From the NCBI RefSeq assembly GCF_014644735.1, contig NZ_BMKZ01000011.1:1-64000 (forward strand): 64,000 nt of DNA. The letters are read 5' to 3'. The notes beneath the pieces were generated by a model. That model made no database searches and was not told the DNA's origin. It was given only the letters and a program-made list of their open reading frames with translations. Source of the DNA: Caldalkalibacillus thermarum (lineage in GTDB: Bacteria > Bacillota > Bacilli > Caldalkalibacillales > Caldalkalibacillaceae). Made by a program: the position numbers and the translations under genes. Of the stretch, positions 1 to 8,959 are shown piece after piece. Every line of letters starts with the position of its first letter. The first letter of the stretch is position 1.

Positions 1-1
1 T

Positions 2-505
2 GAAGGGATTGGTTGGTTTTTAAAACAGGATAAGAAATGACCAAGAGAGTACCCTCAAACAATGAATCCGCTTACATCCATGATGGGGATAAAAAACTCT
101 GCCCGGAAATACTTGACTCACACAGGGATTCCGCTCATCTTGACCTTTATGGTTGTGGTCGCATTTATCAATCTCTTTATCGGCAGTGCTTCCGCCAAAT
201 GGGCCATTATGGCGCCTATCTTTGTCCCGATGATGATGCATCTGGGCTATTCACCTGAATTGACCCAGGCTGCTTATCGTATTGCCGATTCAACCACCAA
301 TATCATTTCGCCATTGATGCCCTATTTTGCCATTGTGATCGCTTTTGCCCAAAAATACGATAAAAAAGTTGGAATTGGGACCCTCATTGCCACCATGCTG
401 CCCTATGCCATTGCCTTCAGCATCATCTGGACGATCATGCTGATCATCTGGATGTTGTTGGGCATCGATCTTGGTCCTGGCTCTCCCCTTTATTACACCC
501 GATAA
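2..505 (+). pseudogene. AbgT-family transporter, 3' part, apparently broken
   Basis: The open part (62-505) matches the C-terminal third of AbgT/YdaH-type p-aminobenzoyl-glutamate transporters: the family core [19 protein letters not shown], then [17 protein letters not shown] and an ending GIDLGPGSP like E. coli AbgT. Reading the same frame upstream gives residues that still resemble the family (QDKK, stop, P, then a spaced M..M.G pattern), with an in-frame TGA at 38-40. Between that segment and TGIPL the family normally has a transmembrane stretch of roughly 35 residues; only about 11 unrelated residues are present. I infer a pseudogene with a nonsense codon and an internal deletion. The true 5' end lies outside the window, so a shorter active variant cannot be fully excluded. 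Confidence 0.6.
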
Positions 506-540
506 AGCACATCTAGGAAAAATACTTGCCAATATTAAAG

Positions 541-567
541 AAGCAGCCCGTGCGGCTGCTTTCATTT
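541..567. terminator. Bidirectional intrinsic terminator
   Basis: An 8-bp stem (AAGCAGCC / GGCTGCTT) with a 5-nt loop lies between two convergent genes. It is followed by a T-rich run on the plus strand and preceded by an A-rich stretch that gives Ts on the minus strand. Confidence 0.7.
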
Positions 568-840
568 TTAAACCTTGAACGGCGACAAATCCAGCAACAA
601 TACTTCATAGGCGTCATTCATTTCCTCATCGTCCTCAATGGTGATCACTTTGTAGTCGATTTCCCCCAACCGCTGGTCTCCTTTGTATAAAATCACCCGT
701 GTGGCGTAGTCTTCCAGTTTCAAATCATAACCCAGTTTTCTCAGGGTTAACAACAGCGTTTTATCCCAAGCGACCCGCCCTTCTTCAAATCGTAACTGCT
801 GGCCGTATTTTTCTTCTAACAGATCCATTAACGTTGCCAT
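568..840 (-). CDS. Small acidic protein of unknown function (90 aa)
   Basis: I do not recognise this family. The protein has 90 residues, no signal peptide and no membrane segment. It is rich in Asp, Glu and Leu, with an amphipathic N-terminal helix followed by what looks like alternating beta strands (RVILYKGDQ, EIDYKVITI), so it is probably a small cytosolic fold. A GGGGGA ribosome-binding site sits about 7 nt before the ATG, which supports a real gene. It stands alone on the minus strand downstream of thiD, convergent with the broken abgT gene, and ends at a clear terminator. Confidence 0.6.
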   Translation of the reverse strand: MATLMDLLEEKYGQQLRFEEGRVAWDKTLLLTLRKLGYDLKLEDYATRVILYKGDQRLGEIDYKVITIEDDEEMNDAYEVLLLDLSPFKV

Positions 841-916
841 CTCTCGTCCCCCTTATCACCCTCTTTTTTCCATCTCTATGTCATCTGCTATAAATAAAAC
901 AACAGAATGATCCAGC

Positions 917-1741
917 TCAATGGTGAACAGACCCTGATTGACCATGGACTTGACGATAAGCACCGTGATGCGTCGGCCCAATTCCCTGGCCGATTTCTAA
1001 GGCATGCTCAATGGCACAGGTCACAAAATCTTTAGCTACCCTCGCTGCTTCCAATACCGGCTGGCCTTTGGCCAGACCAGCAGCAATGGCGGCGGCAAAG
1101 GTGCAACCTGTTCCGTGGGTATGTTTGGTCTTGACCCGGTTGGCCCGTAAGTAGGTGACGGATTGTCCGTCATAGACCACATCGACCGATTCTTCATCCT
1201 CCAGATGGCCACCTTTTAAAATGACATACTGAACCCCCAGACTTTGAATGGCGCGGGCAGCCTCCTCCATGTCTTGCAGCGATTGAATGCCTTTTTGACC
1301 GATGAGCACTTCCGCCTCGGGAATATTGGGGGTAATCACAGTGGCCAGTGGAACAAGGGCCGTGCGCAACGCCTCAATCGCTTCCTGTTGGAGCAATGGT
1401 TGCCCGCCTTTGGCCACCATAACCGGATCAACGACAATGTTGTTCACCTGGTAAGCCTTTAATTGCTGGGCGACAGCCTCGATAATTTCGGCACTAAACA
1501 GCATACCGGTTTTAACAGCATCAACTCCGATGTCACTGAGTACGGCTTCCAGCTGGGCTTCGACCGCTTGCACGGTTTGGGGATACACGCCATGCACGCC
1601 CAGCGTGTTTTGGGCCGTTAAAGCGGTAATGACACTCATGCCATAAGTCCCTAATTCCTGAAAGGTTTTCAAGTCAGCCTGTATACCTGCACCTCCGCCA
1701 CTGTCAGATCCGGCAATTGTGAGAACACGATAAACCATCAT
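917..1741 (-). CDS. thiD: Hydroxymethylpyrimidine/phosphomethylpyrimidine kinase ThiD
   Basis: ThiD phosphorylates HMP and HMP-P to give HMP-PP, the pyrimidine half of thiamine, in the cytosol. The N-terminus carries the ribokinase-fold signature GSDSGGGAGIQAD. The C-terminal half has VKTKHTHGTGCTFAAAIAA, the anion-hole and catalytic-base region of this kinase family. I place the start at the MMVYR codons (1741) because AAAGGA lies about 7 nt upstream; an upstream ATG at 1777 has no good ribosome-binding site. It is the last gene of the riboswitch-controlled thi operon, with about 80 nt separating it from thiO. Confidence 0.93.
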   Translation of the reverse strand: MMVYRVLTIAGSDSGGGAGIQADLKTFQELGTYGMSVITALTAQNTLGVHGVYPQTVQAVEAQLEAVLSDIGVDAVKTGMLFSAEIIEAVAQQLKAYQVNNIVVDPVMVAKGGQPLLQQEAIEALRTALVPLATVITPNIPEAEVLIGQKGIQSLQDMEEAARAIQSLGVQYVILKGGHLEDEESVDVVYDGQSVTYLRANRVKTKHTHGTGCTFAAAIAAGLAKGQPVLEAARVAKDFVTCAIEHALEIGQGIGPTHHGAYRQVHGQSGSVHH

Positions 1742-1822
1742 TACACATCCTTTCACAGCTTCATACTCATTTTCCAACGCACCTGTTTCTTCTCAAACAA
1801 TCCTTTTTTACGTGACTCTTCT

Positions 1823-3001
1823 CTACTGAAAGCGCAATGGATCGAACATCTTAAGATTGACAGCAGGCTGGCGGCCTTCTATTATATCAGCAACCACCTT
1901 GGCTGTTACTGGACTTAACAAAATGCCGTTCCGATAATGACCGCTGGCCAGAATCACGTTAGGCTGATGGCGTAACCGGCCCAGAAGCGGATAGCCATCC
2001 TGGGTGGCGGGACGCAAACCAGCCCAGCAGTGAAACGGCTCTTTATCCTTCAGAAATGGAAACAGGTAACGGCTCCATTTGACCAGCCGGCTAATTCCTT
2101 TCTCCGTCGTGGAAGTGTCAAAGCCGGCAATATCTTCAGAGGCCCCACAGACGATGGTGCCGTTGCCCTTGGATAACACATAGCCCTGGCTGGAGAAAAT
2201 AATGTGTTTGATCTCTTCCTGTCCTTGCTCATAAGCACAAATCTGGCCGCGGATAGGGAAAATGGGCAGCCGAAGTTGCAATGGTTCTTCAAAAAAGGAG
2301 GTCCAAGCCCCGCTGGCCAAAACACATTGATCTGTGCTGAAACACCCCTTCTCCCCGGTCTCAAGCAGCAAGCCATCTGCAGTTACCTCTTTGAACCGCA
2401 CTTCCCCCGCGTGTTGTACAATATGAACGCCCATTTTCTCGCAGGCTGCCAATAACGCCTGGACAAAATCAGGGGTGTAGACATGGTGTTCATCGGGATA
2501 ATATAAAGCGGCAACTGCTTCCTGGGTCAAGTGGGGTTCCAGGTTGCGCAACGCTTGGCCACGGACAATCTCGGCCTGTACTCCCCATTCTTTTTGCCAT
2601 TCCAACCGGCTCTTTAAGGCTAATTCATCCGCCTCATGAAAAGCCAGATACAAACTGCCAGACCGAGTATATTCAAAAGCTAGTCCCGAGACAGTCCGCA
2701 CTTCTTGTTGCCAGTCAGGGTACAGCTTTAAACTGTGGTGGCACAGGGTAAAAAAATCGTCCGGATCTTCCCCGATTTCTGAATAAGGGGCCAGCATCCC
2801 GGCAGCAGCTCCTGTCGCTTGTCCCCCGCATGCTGTTTTTTCTAATACGATAACCTTTAATCCGCGCTTGGCACACTCAAAAGCAATGCTCAGCCCAATA
2901 ATACCTCCGCCTACAATGGTGAGCGGGCTGTGCGGCACTGCGGGCCTGGCCGGAAATGATAAGCTTTCCCTTTGTCTGGTTGTTGTTAAGATACCCATCA
3001 T
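1823..3001 (-). CDS. thiO: Glycine oxidase ThiO
   Basis: ThiO is an FAD-dependent oxidase that converts glycine to iminoglycine, the precursor of the thiazole ring in aerobic bacilli. The dinucleotide-binding motif GGGIIGLSIAFECAKRG lies near residues 31-47, after an N-terminal extension of about 25 residues. A second family motif, WAGLRPATQDGYPLLG, and the C-terminal GHYRNGILLSP loop fit the DAO/ThiO family. Its length (392 aa) is slightly above the usual ~370 because of the extension; one of the two adjacent Met codons near 3001 is the likely start. It lies between thiG and thiD in the operon. Confidence 0.92.
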   Translation of the reverse strand: MMGILTTTRQRESLSFPARPAVPHSPLTIVGGGIIGLSIAFECAKRGLKVIVLEKTACGGQATGAAAGMLAPYSEIGEDPDDFFTLCHHSLKLYPDWQQEVRTVSGLAFEYTRSGSLYLAFHEADELALKSRLEWQKEWGVQAEIVRGQALRNLEPHLTQEAVAALYYPDEHHVYTPDFVQALLAACEKMGVHIVQHAGEVRFKEVTADGLLLETGEKGCFSTDQCVLASGAWTSFFEEPLQLRLPIFPIRGQICAYEQGQEEIKHIIFSSQGYVLSKGNGTIVCGASEDIAGFDTSTTEKGISRLVKWSRYLFPFLKDKEPFHCWAGLRPATQDGYPLLGRLRHQPNVILASGHYRNGILLSPVTAKVVADIIEGRQPAVNLKMFDPLRFQ

Positions 3002-3012
3002 TAACCACTCTC

Positions 3013-3822
3013 TTATTTAAGAATAAAGTTTTGGGGGCTGCTGGCCGTTGCATATTTTTTCTTGGGAATCCGTCCAGCCAGATAAGCCAAGCGGCCTGCT
3101 TCAATGGCCAGCTTCATGGCCCGGGCCATCCGAACCGGATCCTTGGCTTTGGCTACTGGTGTATTCATCAGTACAGCATCGGCGCCCAGTTCCATAGCTT
3201 GGGCCACATCAGCAGCCGAACCTAACCCAGCATCGACAATGACGGGCACGTTGGCTTCCTCAATAATCAGGCCCAAGTTATAAGGGTTCAATATACCCAG
3301 TCCCGTTCCAATCGGTGCACCCCCAGGCATAACGGCAGCCGCCCCCGCTTCTTCCAACCGCTTACACAGAATCGGATCATCAGATGTGTATGGCAACACC
3401 ACGAAGCCTTCTTTCACCAGCTGCTCCGTCGCTCTAAGTGTCTCCACCGGGTCGGGAAGCAAGGTTTTTTCGTTGGCGCTAATCTCCACTTTAATCCAGT
3501 CCGACAATCCTGAGGCCTTTGCCAAGCGGGCAATCCGCACCGCTTCTTCAGCTGTTTTGGCTCCGCTGGTATTGGGCAAATAGGTAAATGACATCCCTTC
3601 TAAATGTTGCAAGATGGCATCTTCATCCGGATGTTCTAAGTTAACCCTGCGAATAGCAAAGGTGAGTACCTCAGCTCCCGAGGCTTTAATCGCTTCAATT
3701 TGGACATATGGATTAGGGAAACGTCCCGTGCCCAGGAAAAAACGGGAATGTAAGGTTTTCCCGGCAATCACCAGCGGATCATTGCGCAACATAGATTCCC
3801 TTGATGCTTTGGCCGTCATCAT
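3013..3822 (-). CDS. thiG: Thiazole synthase ThiG
   Basis: ThiG condenses deoxyxylulose-5-phosphate, iminoglycine and the sulfur carried by ThiS thiocarboxylate into the thiazole phosphate. The barrel motifs are clear: [10 protein letters not shown] at the N-terminus, VKVEI-type strand (WIKVEIS) with [24 protein letters not shown], and [33 protein letters not shown]. At 269 aa it is about 13 residues longer than usual at the N-terminus; the first ATG directly follows the thiS stop, so translational coupling is likely. Confidence 0.94.
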   Translation of the reverse strand: MMTAKASRESMLRNDPLVIAGKTLHSRFFLGTGRFPNPYVQIEAIKASGAEVLTFAIRRVNLEHPDEDAILQHLEGMSFTYLPNTSGAKTAEEAVRIARLAKASGLSDWIKVEISANEKTLLPDPVETLRATEQLVKEGFVVLPYTSDDPILCKRLEEAGAAAVMPGGAPIGTGLGILNPYNLGLIIEEANVPVIVDAGLGSAADVAQAMELGADAVLMNTPVAKAKDPVRMARAMKLAIEAGRLAYLAGRIPKKKYATASSPQNFILK

Positions 3823-4023
3823 TTAACCTCCCCCTACAAAGTGAACCAGCTCCACTTTGGACCCGGGCTCCAATTGATATTGCCCCCACATTGAGCGGTC
3901 CACGATATGGCCGTCTACTTCGGCAACCACATGTTGCTTATTTAACTGATAATGTTCGATAAGCTCTTCAAGCGTTTCACACTCCACCTGAGTCTCTTTT
4001 CCGTTGACGATTAACGTTTTCAT
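3823..4023 (-). CDS. thiS: Sulfur carrier protein ThiS
   Basis: ThiS is a 66-residue ubiquitin-fold sulfur carrier. It ends in FVGGG, the glycine tail that is adenylated and then turned into a thiocarboxylate for ThiG. The stop codon abuts the start of thiG. No dedicated ThiF adenylyltransferase is present in this operon; the ThiF/MoeB-like proteins encoded at 28585 and 41069 are candidates to activate it. Confidence 0.93.
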   Translation of the reverse strand: MKTLIVNGKETQVECETLEELIEHYQLNKQHVVAEVDGHIVDRSMWGQYQLEPGSKVELVHFVGGG

Positions 4024-4083
4024 GCTTTCACTTCCTTTGCACCGCTGTCCGTTAATTTGAGCACTGTCTGTTGATGGATAGGT

Positions 4084-4710
4084 TTACCGGACCGTTTCTA
4101 ATTTGCGGGCAAAAGCGCGGGCTGCCTCTTTTACATTTTCAGCACCAACAATAGCGCTGACAATAGAGATGCGCTTGGCCCCTGCCTTCAGCACCTGATC
4201 CACATTGTGGAGCTTGATGCCCCCAATAGCGACAAAAGGAATGCGAATATGTTCCACCACTTGCCGCACGTACTCCAGACCAACGGGATCGACCACATCT
4301 TCTTTGGTGTTGGTGGGAAAGACGGGGCCAACTCCAATATAATCGGCACCTCCTTCTTCCGCCCGTTTAGCTTCCTCCAGATTGTGGGTGGAAATGCCGA
4401 TGATTTTATCGGGGCCCAAAATTTTGCGGGCCTCTTCCAGCGGCAAATCATCTTGTCCTAAATGAACCCCGTCTGCATCAACGGCCAGTGCAATGTCGAC
4501 ATGATCGTTGACAATGAAGGGAACCTTATACCGGTCACATAAAGCTTTCAGTTGACGGGCCATGTCTAACAGCTCTCTCTTGGTTTTCTTCTTTTCCCGC
4601 AATTGAACCATATCGGCACCACCCTGAATAGCCTCTTCAATGACCTCCAGATAATGTCGATGCGGATAAAACTGTTCCCCTGTAATGACGTATAAGGAAA
4701 AATCCTTCAT
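4084..4710 (-). CDS. thiE: Thiamine-phosphate synthase ThiE
   Basis: ThiE couples HMP-PP with thiazole phosphate to form thiamine monophosphate. Diagnostic stretches are VQLREK near the N-terminus, FIVNDHVDIALAVDADGVHLGQDDLP, GISTHNLEEAKRAEEGGADYIGVGPVFPT and FVAIGGI. The start is placed at MKDFSLYVITG (4710), where AAGGGGGG lies upstream; the upstream ATG at 4755 would overlap the riboswitch terminator hairpin. It is the first gene of the thi operon, which argues that the whole pathway downstream is controlled by the TPP element. Confidence 0.94.
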   Translation of the reverse strand: MKDFSLYVITGEQFYPHRHYLEVIEEAIQGGADMVQLREKKKTKRELLDMARQLKALCDRYKVPFIVNDHVDIALAVDADGVHLGQDDLPLEEARKILGPDKIIGISTHNLEEAKRAEEGGADYIGVGPVFPTNTKEDVVDPVGLEYVRQVVEHIRIPFVAIGGIKLHNVDQVLKAGAKRISIVSAIVGAENVKEAARAFARKLETVR

Positions 4711-4728
4711 GACCGAACCCCCCTTTAA

Positions 4729-4763
4729 AATAGAAAAACCACTTTCTGCACGCAAGAAAGTGG
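4729..4763 (-). terminator. Riboswitch-controlled intrinsic terminator
   Basis: A 9-bp perfect stem (CCACTTTCT / AGAAAGTGG, 7-nt loop) followed on the minus strand by a T-rich run lies between the TPP aptamer and the thiE start codon. This arrangement fits transcription attenuation when TPP is bound. Confidence 0.85.
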
Positions 4764-4785
4764 AATCAGGTTCTTTAGCACCGGA

Positions 4786-4863
4786 TTCGACTTCCCTGCG
4801 CTGGCATTACCCAGATCAGGTAATAAGGGTCTCTCTCAGCCCAAACAGGCACCCCTAGTCGAT
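4786..4863 (-). promoter_or_regulatory. TPP riboswitch (THI element)
   Basis: Read on the minus strand, the segment contains the conserved THI-box blocks in order: GGGGTGCC, GCTGAGA, ACCC, ACCTGATCTGGGTAATG, CCAGCG and AGGGAA. The outer helix P1 closes through complementary GACT/AGTC flanks. It binds thiamine pyrophosphate and is known in this family to switch off thiamine synthesis genes, here through the terminator just downstream. Confidence 0.96.
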
Positions 4864-4891
4864 TGCACCATTCATATTCCCTTTTACTTTA

Positions 4892-4920
4892 ACCATACCT
4901 TTAGTTAGGAGTTATGTCAA
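4892..4920 (-). promoter_or_regulatory. Sigma-A promoter of the thi operon
   Basis: On the minus strand TTGACA (4920-4915) and TATGGT (4897-4892) are separated by 17 bp, directly upstream of the TPP aptamer. The start of the riboswitch falls about where transcription should begin. Confidence 0.7.
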
Positions 4921-4927
4921 TCAATCG

Positions 4928-4956
4928 TTGACGAAAGCGCGAAGGTGTCGTTAAAT
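4928..4956 (+). promoter_or_regulatory. Sigma-A-like promoter of yfkAB
   Basis: TTGACG (4928-4933) and TTAAAT (4951-4956) are spaced by 17 bp, ahead of the AAAGGAGG ribosome-binding site of the radical SAM gene. The -35 box lies only 7 bp from the divergent thi promoter's -35 box. Confidence 0.5.
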
Positions 4957-4984
4957 AAAGGAGAATAATAAAGGAGGAGTCAGC

Positions 4985-6157
4985 ATGCTCAAACAAGCTG
5001 AGAAACAGGTGATACAGCCCGTTAACAGAGAATCTCTGCTTCCTGATGAACGGCATATTGATCCCTGGGAATCCTTGTTTCGCCGCAACGAGCTGGGGAC
5101 AAACAGGCTGACCAGTGTAGAGTTTACCGTAACCAACCTGTGTAATTTGCGTTGTGAACACTGCGCCGTTGGCGATGTGCTAACTGTGAAAGAATCCGAA
5201 ACACGCATCCCCCTGTCGTTGTTACTTAAACGTTTGGACGAAGTAGAACTGTTGGATACACTTAGCATCACTGGCGGAGAGCCGATGTACAATAAGGAAA
5301 TCATTGCTGAATACATTGTTCCTCTGCTGCGCTACGCCAAAGAGAGAGGCGCCCAGACTCAGATCAACTCCAACTTAACCCTTGATCTGTCCCGCTATGA
5401 ATCGGTTTTGCCTTATGTGGATGTGCTGCATATCTCCTACAATTACAGGGATGCGGAGGATTTTTATCACATTGCCTATGCCCGTCACATGCACCAAGTC
5501 TCATTTGCCCAGGCCGAAAAAACGTTCCAGCGGTTAGTGGATAATACCAAAGCCTTAGCTCAAGCAGGGGTGTTTGTCTCGGCAGAATCTTTATTAACTC
5601 CCTTTACCCGGGATAAAATAGGACAGATTCACTATCTTATTAAAGAGATGGGCTGCCAGCGCCACGAAGTGCACCCCTTGTATCCCAGTGACTTTGCCCG
5701 GAACATGCAGGTGCTTACCTTGGATGAATTGAGAGAAACTTACCATCGTCTGCTAGATGAACGAGACCCGGACTTGTGGATCCTGTTTGGCACCCTTCCT
5801 TTCTACGCGTGCAGTCAAAACGAAGCAGACCTGGTTTTAATCAAACGCATATACAACACCCCGAATACAACCGTTCGCAATGATCCCGATGGCCACAACC
5901 GTTTAAACTGCAACATTTTTACCGGCGAAGTAACCGTTACTGACTTTGGAGACGTCGGTCCTCTTGGTCATATCGAACAGGACTCCTTGACCACCTGTTT
6001 TGAACGCTGGCAAGAGCACCCAGCCTTCAAGCCTATGAAATGCTGTTGTCCCCAAGCCCAGTGCAACGGTCCCAATCTTCTCGTTACCCATACCTATTAC
6101 CAAGGGGTTGACTTCCGCAACCGACACGGCATTAATTTGAAGAAAAGCAGTGATTAA
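4985..6157 (+). CDS. yfkAB: Radical SAM protein, YfkAB type
   Basis: This 390-residue protein has the radical SAM cluster motif CNLRCEHC (C53, C57, C60), a following SITGGEP, and a C-terminal CCCPQAQC that gives the CxCxxxxC motif (C353, C355, C360) named for the YfkAB family. The C-terminal cysteines probably bind an auxiliary cluster. The substrate is unknown to me. AAAGGAGG precedes the ATG. It is transcribed alone, divergent from the thi operon, and ends at a strong bidirectional terminator. Confidence 0.88.
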   Translation: MLKQAEKQVIQPVNRESLLPDERHIDPWESLFRRNELGTNRLTSVEFTVTNLCNLRCEHCAVGDVLTVKESETRIPLSLLLKRLDEVELLDTLSITGGEPMYNKEIIAEYIVPLLRYAKERGAQTQINSNLTLDLSRYESVLPYVDVLHISYNYRDAEDFYHIAYARHMHQVSFAQAEKTFQRLVDNTKALAQAGVFVSAESLLTPFTRDKIGQIHYLIKEMGCQRHEVHPLYPSDFARNMQVLTLDELRETYHRLLDERDPDLWILFGTLPFYACSQNEADLVLIKRIYNTPNTTVRNDPDGHNRLNCNIFTGEVTVTDFGDVGPLGHIEQDSLTTCFERWQEHPAFKPMKCCCPQAQCNGPNLLVTHTYYQGVDFRNRHGINLKKSSD

Positions 6158-6205
6158 ACAAATCAAATATCCTTCTCCGCTTAGAATAGAAAAAGGCATG
6201 AACTA

Positions 6206-6239
6206 AAACGAGCCGAGATATCAGTTTCTCGGCTCGTTT
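6206..6239. terminator. Bidirectional intrinsic terminator
   Basis: A 13-bp perfect stem (AAACGAGCCGAGA / TCTCGGCTCGTTT, 8-nt loop) separates the convergent yfkAB and htpX genes. T-rich sequence follows it on both strands. Confidence 0.85.
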
Positions 6240-6298
6240 AAGTGTTTTTAGGGGAAAAATTCGGATTTTCACTTGCTAGAATCTGCGTTTTTGCTTCA

Positions 6299-7189
6299 TT
6301 ATTTTGCTTCCAAACGGCGAATGCGCTCATCCAAGTCAGGGTGGGAAGCAAACAGCTTAAACCAGCTACGCTGATTGTTGATTTTAAGGGTCTGCAACGC
6401 TTGCTGGCTGTTGTCAACCCTGTTGACGTAGGCTTTTAAGCACCGCAAGGCATGTACCATTTTGTCTTTGCCAGCCAAATCAGCCCCGCCACGGTCAGCG
6501 TGGAACTCCCGGTGACGGGAGTAAGCCATAACCACGATGCTGCCCAGAATAGAGAACAGGAGCTGAAACACGATAATCGCTACAAAGTGAACAATGGGTT
6601 GCAAGTCTTCTTTCACCAAGCGGGAAGCGGCAAAAGCAATAATCCGGGAGAAGAAGACGACAAAAGTGTTAATGACTCCTTGCAGCAGGGTCATAGTGAC
6701 CATATCACCGTTGGCGATATGGGCCACCTCGTGAGCCAGCACCCCTTCTACCGCTTCATCATCCATGGTTTCCAAAAGGCCTGTAGAAACAGCAACCAGT
6801 GACCGCTTCTTGGTCGGACCGGTAGCAAAAGCGTTTACTTCAGGAGACTGATAGACACCCACTTCAGGCATATGGGTCAATCCTGCCGCCCTGGACAAGC
6901 GGTGCACTTTCTCCACAATCATGCGCTCACGGGGAGAAAGGGGCTGATCAGGATCTAAAACCCGGACACCCATCATTTTCTTAGCCATCCAACGGGACAT
7001 GGCCAAAGACATCAGGGCGCCTGTAAAACCAACAACCGCACTGAAAATGAGCAGGGAGACCAGATTAATCTGTCCATCTGCCAGATACCATTCAAAACCT
7101 GTCAAAACAGAAAGAAGAGATAGAACGATACCGATGGTTAATAACACCATAATGTTAGTTAAGATAAAGAAAAAAATACGACGAGCCAT
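6299..7189 (-). CDS. htpX: Membrane zinc protease HtpX
   Basis: HtpX is a membrane-bound M48 metalloprotease that degrades damaged membrane proteins. The zinc motif HEVAH is followed further on by the third ligand region [13 protein letters not shown]. Two hydrophobic segments lie at the N-terminus and two more after the HExxH motif, as expected. I choose the second ATG (7189, MARRIFFF), because GGGGG lies 6 nt upstream of it but abuts the first ATG. The gene stands alone on the minus strand. Confidence 0.93.
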   Translation of the reverse strand: MARRIFFFILTNIMVLLTIGIVLSLLSVLTGFEWYLADGQINLVSLLIFSAVVGFTGALMSLAMSRWMAKKMMGVRVLDPDQPLSPRERMIVEKVHRLSRAAGLTHMPEVGVYQSPEVNAFATGPTKKRSLVAVSTGLLETMDDEAVEGVLAHEVAHIANGDMVTMTLLQGVINTFVVFFSRIIAFAASRLVKEDLQPIVHFVAIIVFQLLFSILGSIVVMAYSRHREFHADRGGADLAGKDKMVHALRCLKAYVNRVDNSQQALQTLKINNQRSWFKLFASHPDLDERIRRLEAK

Positions 7190-7370
7190 TCTCATCCCCC
7201 TATCCCAATGTTGTTTCTCGTTCCCACATCATTATACCCTCTCTACAGCAGCCTTTGCCGAAAATACGTTGACGTTCACAGATTTGTCACTTTTTTACCT
7301 CGGTCTACATATTCTTCTGATTCAAAAGCAGGTCTCCCTATCATCCGGCCTGCTTATTAATCAACTCCAT

Positions 7371-8138
7371 TTACTTTAATGGAAATCCTTGTTCCTTCAA
7401 AAACGATTTCATATGGGTGCGGGAAGGAGTAGAGAGTGTTTTGACCACCATATCTGTCCAGGTGTCCTGACGTTTGCCTTTCGTCCGCTGCAGATAGTAT
7501 TGTTTGACCTCTTGGTCATACTGTTTCAGTTCATCAGCTAACGAATGTAAATCTGGATAACGGTTTTCAAAATAGACACAGGATTGGGGAAGGCGAGGTT
7601 TCACTTCCGGATCTTGATCCGGATAACCCAGACACATTCCAAAAACGGGATACACTTTATCGGGTAATCCCAACAAATCTGCAACCTTATCAGGGTTGTT
7701 ACGGATGCCTCCAATATAGACAATCCCCAGTCCATGGGCCTCAGCAGCTACTGCAGCATTTTGGGCGGCAAGCGCTGCATCCACCGTAGCGACAATAAAT
7801 TTTTCAGTTGTTTCCAGCGTTTCCGTCACATCCACACCTTGGGCCCTTGTTACGTAATCTAAGCGATGGAGGTCAGCGCAAAAAACAAGAAAGTGGGAAC
7901 ATGTTTCCACATAAGTTTGATTGCCAGCATACTCAGCCAATTTTTGCTTGAGGGACTGCTCTGTCACCCCAATAATAGAGTAAGCTTGTAAGTGACTGGA
8001 AGTTGAAGCCATCTGGGCACAGCGAATAATTTCACTAATCGTTGCGGCAGGGATTTTCTCCTCGGTAAACTTGCGAATGGAACGATGTCCTTGTAGTAAT
8101 TGGACAACGCGTTCAGCCTGAGCCGGAAAGGTGGTCAT
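7371..8138 (-). CDS. nfrA: NADPH-dependent FMN reductase/nitroreductase NfrA
   Basis: This flavoprotein belongs to the NfsA/FRP-type nitroreductase group. It has HRSIRKF at residues 18-24, which binds the FMN phosphate, AQMASTSSHLQAYSIIGV, and GLGIVYIGGIRNNPDKVADLLGLP. In B. subtilis NfrA reduces FMN, nitro compounds and peroxides and belongs to the Spx/heat-stress response; an Spx homologue is encoded in this window. Length (255 aa) matches the family. It is monocistronic by spacing. Confidence 0.88.
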   Translation of the reverse strand: MTTFPAQAERVVQLLQGHRSIRKFTEEKIPAATISEIIRCAQMASTSSHLQAYSIIGVTEQSLKQKLAEYAGNQTYVETCSHFLVFCADLHRLDYVTRAQGVDVTETLETTEKFIVATVDAALAAQNAAVAAEAHGLGIVYIGGIRNNPDKVADLLGLPDKVYPVFGMCLGYPDQDPEVKPRLPQSCVYFENRYPDLHSLADELKQYDQEVKQYYLQRTKGKRQDTWTDMVVKTLSTPSRTHMKSFLKEQGFPLK

Positions 8139-8213
8139 GATGTTTCACCCCATCTTATGCTTTTTTTGTTCCTTTTCCATGTCTCGTCCTGTATGTTTCC
8201 ACCAGTAGGATAG

Positions 8214-8753
8214 TTACGGGCGATGTTTCAACAACACTTTGCGGTCCTCCAGCAAAAAATGAACAACGATTTCACTCTCTTTCTGATTACCCTCTTTATT
8301 GGGAGAATAAACCTGGTGATACAGTTCTTCCAGATTGATGAGGGTATCATCTGCTATATAGAAATGGTACTGTTTCTTTCCGGCTGGCGTCAATGTTTCT
8401 TGCCCCACAATCCCTTTAATCATTAATAAATTTCGATGGTCTTGAGACCACAGCACATAACATAGGCTTTCCAGAAGCCGTCTAATGAGAATAGGCAGCT
8501 TAGCAGAAAGTGCGCTTTGGTTAGGTTCGAGTCCCGCTTTTTTATACTCGGTTCCGAAAATATGCAAGCACATCAACCCCGTGTGCCGGTTTTGCGGACG
8601 GGCAATATATTGTTGAACCGTCCTGTTAATCACCGCTTGAAGCAGCCATTTCCAGTCTCTTAACCCTGCTCCAGTCCCGTTTCCTTCTGTCAAGGGGTGT
8701 ATATTGTCGGTTTGTAAGCGTTCACATTTCAAAGATTGCTCAAGTTGATCCAT
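8214..8753 (-). CDS. Unknown cytosolic protein (179 aa)
   Basis: I do not recognise this protein. It lacks a signal peptide and membrane helices. A central basic helical section (LPILIRRLLESLCYVLW) is followed by an acidic, beta-rich C-terminus ending EIVVHFLLEDRKVLLKHRP. I place the start at MDQLEQSLK (8753) because GGAAGGA lies about 9 nt upstream, rather than at the longer ATG at 8801. No clear operon partner is present. Confidence 0.6.
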   Translation of the reverse strand: MDQLEQSLKCERLQTDNIHPLTEGNGTGAGLRDWKWLLQAVINRTVQQYIARPQNRHTGLMCLHIFGTEYKKAGLEPNQSALSAKLPILIRRLLESLCYVLWSQDHRNLLMIKGIVGQETLTPAGKKQYHFYIADDTLINLEELYHQVYSPNKEGNQKESEIVVHFLLEDRKVLLKHRP

Positions 8754-8959
8754 TCTTTCTATCCTTCCTGTTTCCCCACTGGGTTTTAAGTTACCGAGCA
8801 CATAACAGAAGTTAGTTCCCGTTAATTTTTTCGCTGTATTCAGCGTCGCTACATTGACGTTTTAGTACTTTAAAGTCCGTTATCTTATTATATATTCTAA
8901 CTTATTTTAGCTAGCATAAACCGTTCTGGTTTGTGACAAAAGCTTAACAATATAAATAA
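8754..8959. other. Non-coding AT-rich spacer
   Basis: This spacer precedes the unknown gene on its left. I see AT-rich sequence that may hold its minus-strand promoter, but no clear consensus boxes and no RNA gene. Confidence 0.3.

Noticed and set aside
38-40. In-frame TGA in the AbgT frame read as selenocysteine
   Set aside because: The position has no conserved Cys in the family, and the same gene has lost a membrane segment. A nonsense codon in a pseudogene is the simpler reading.
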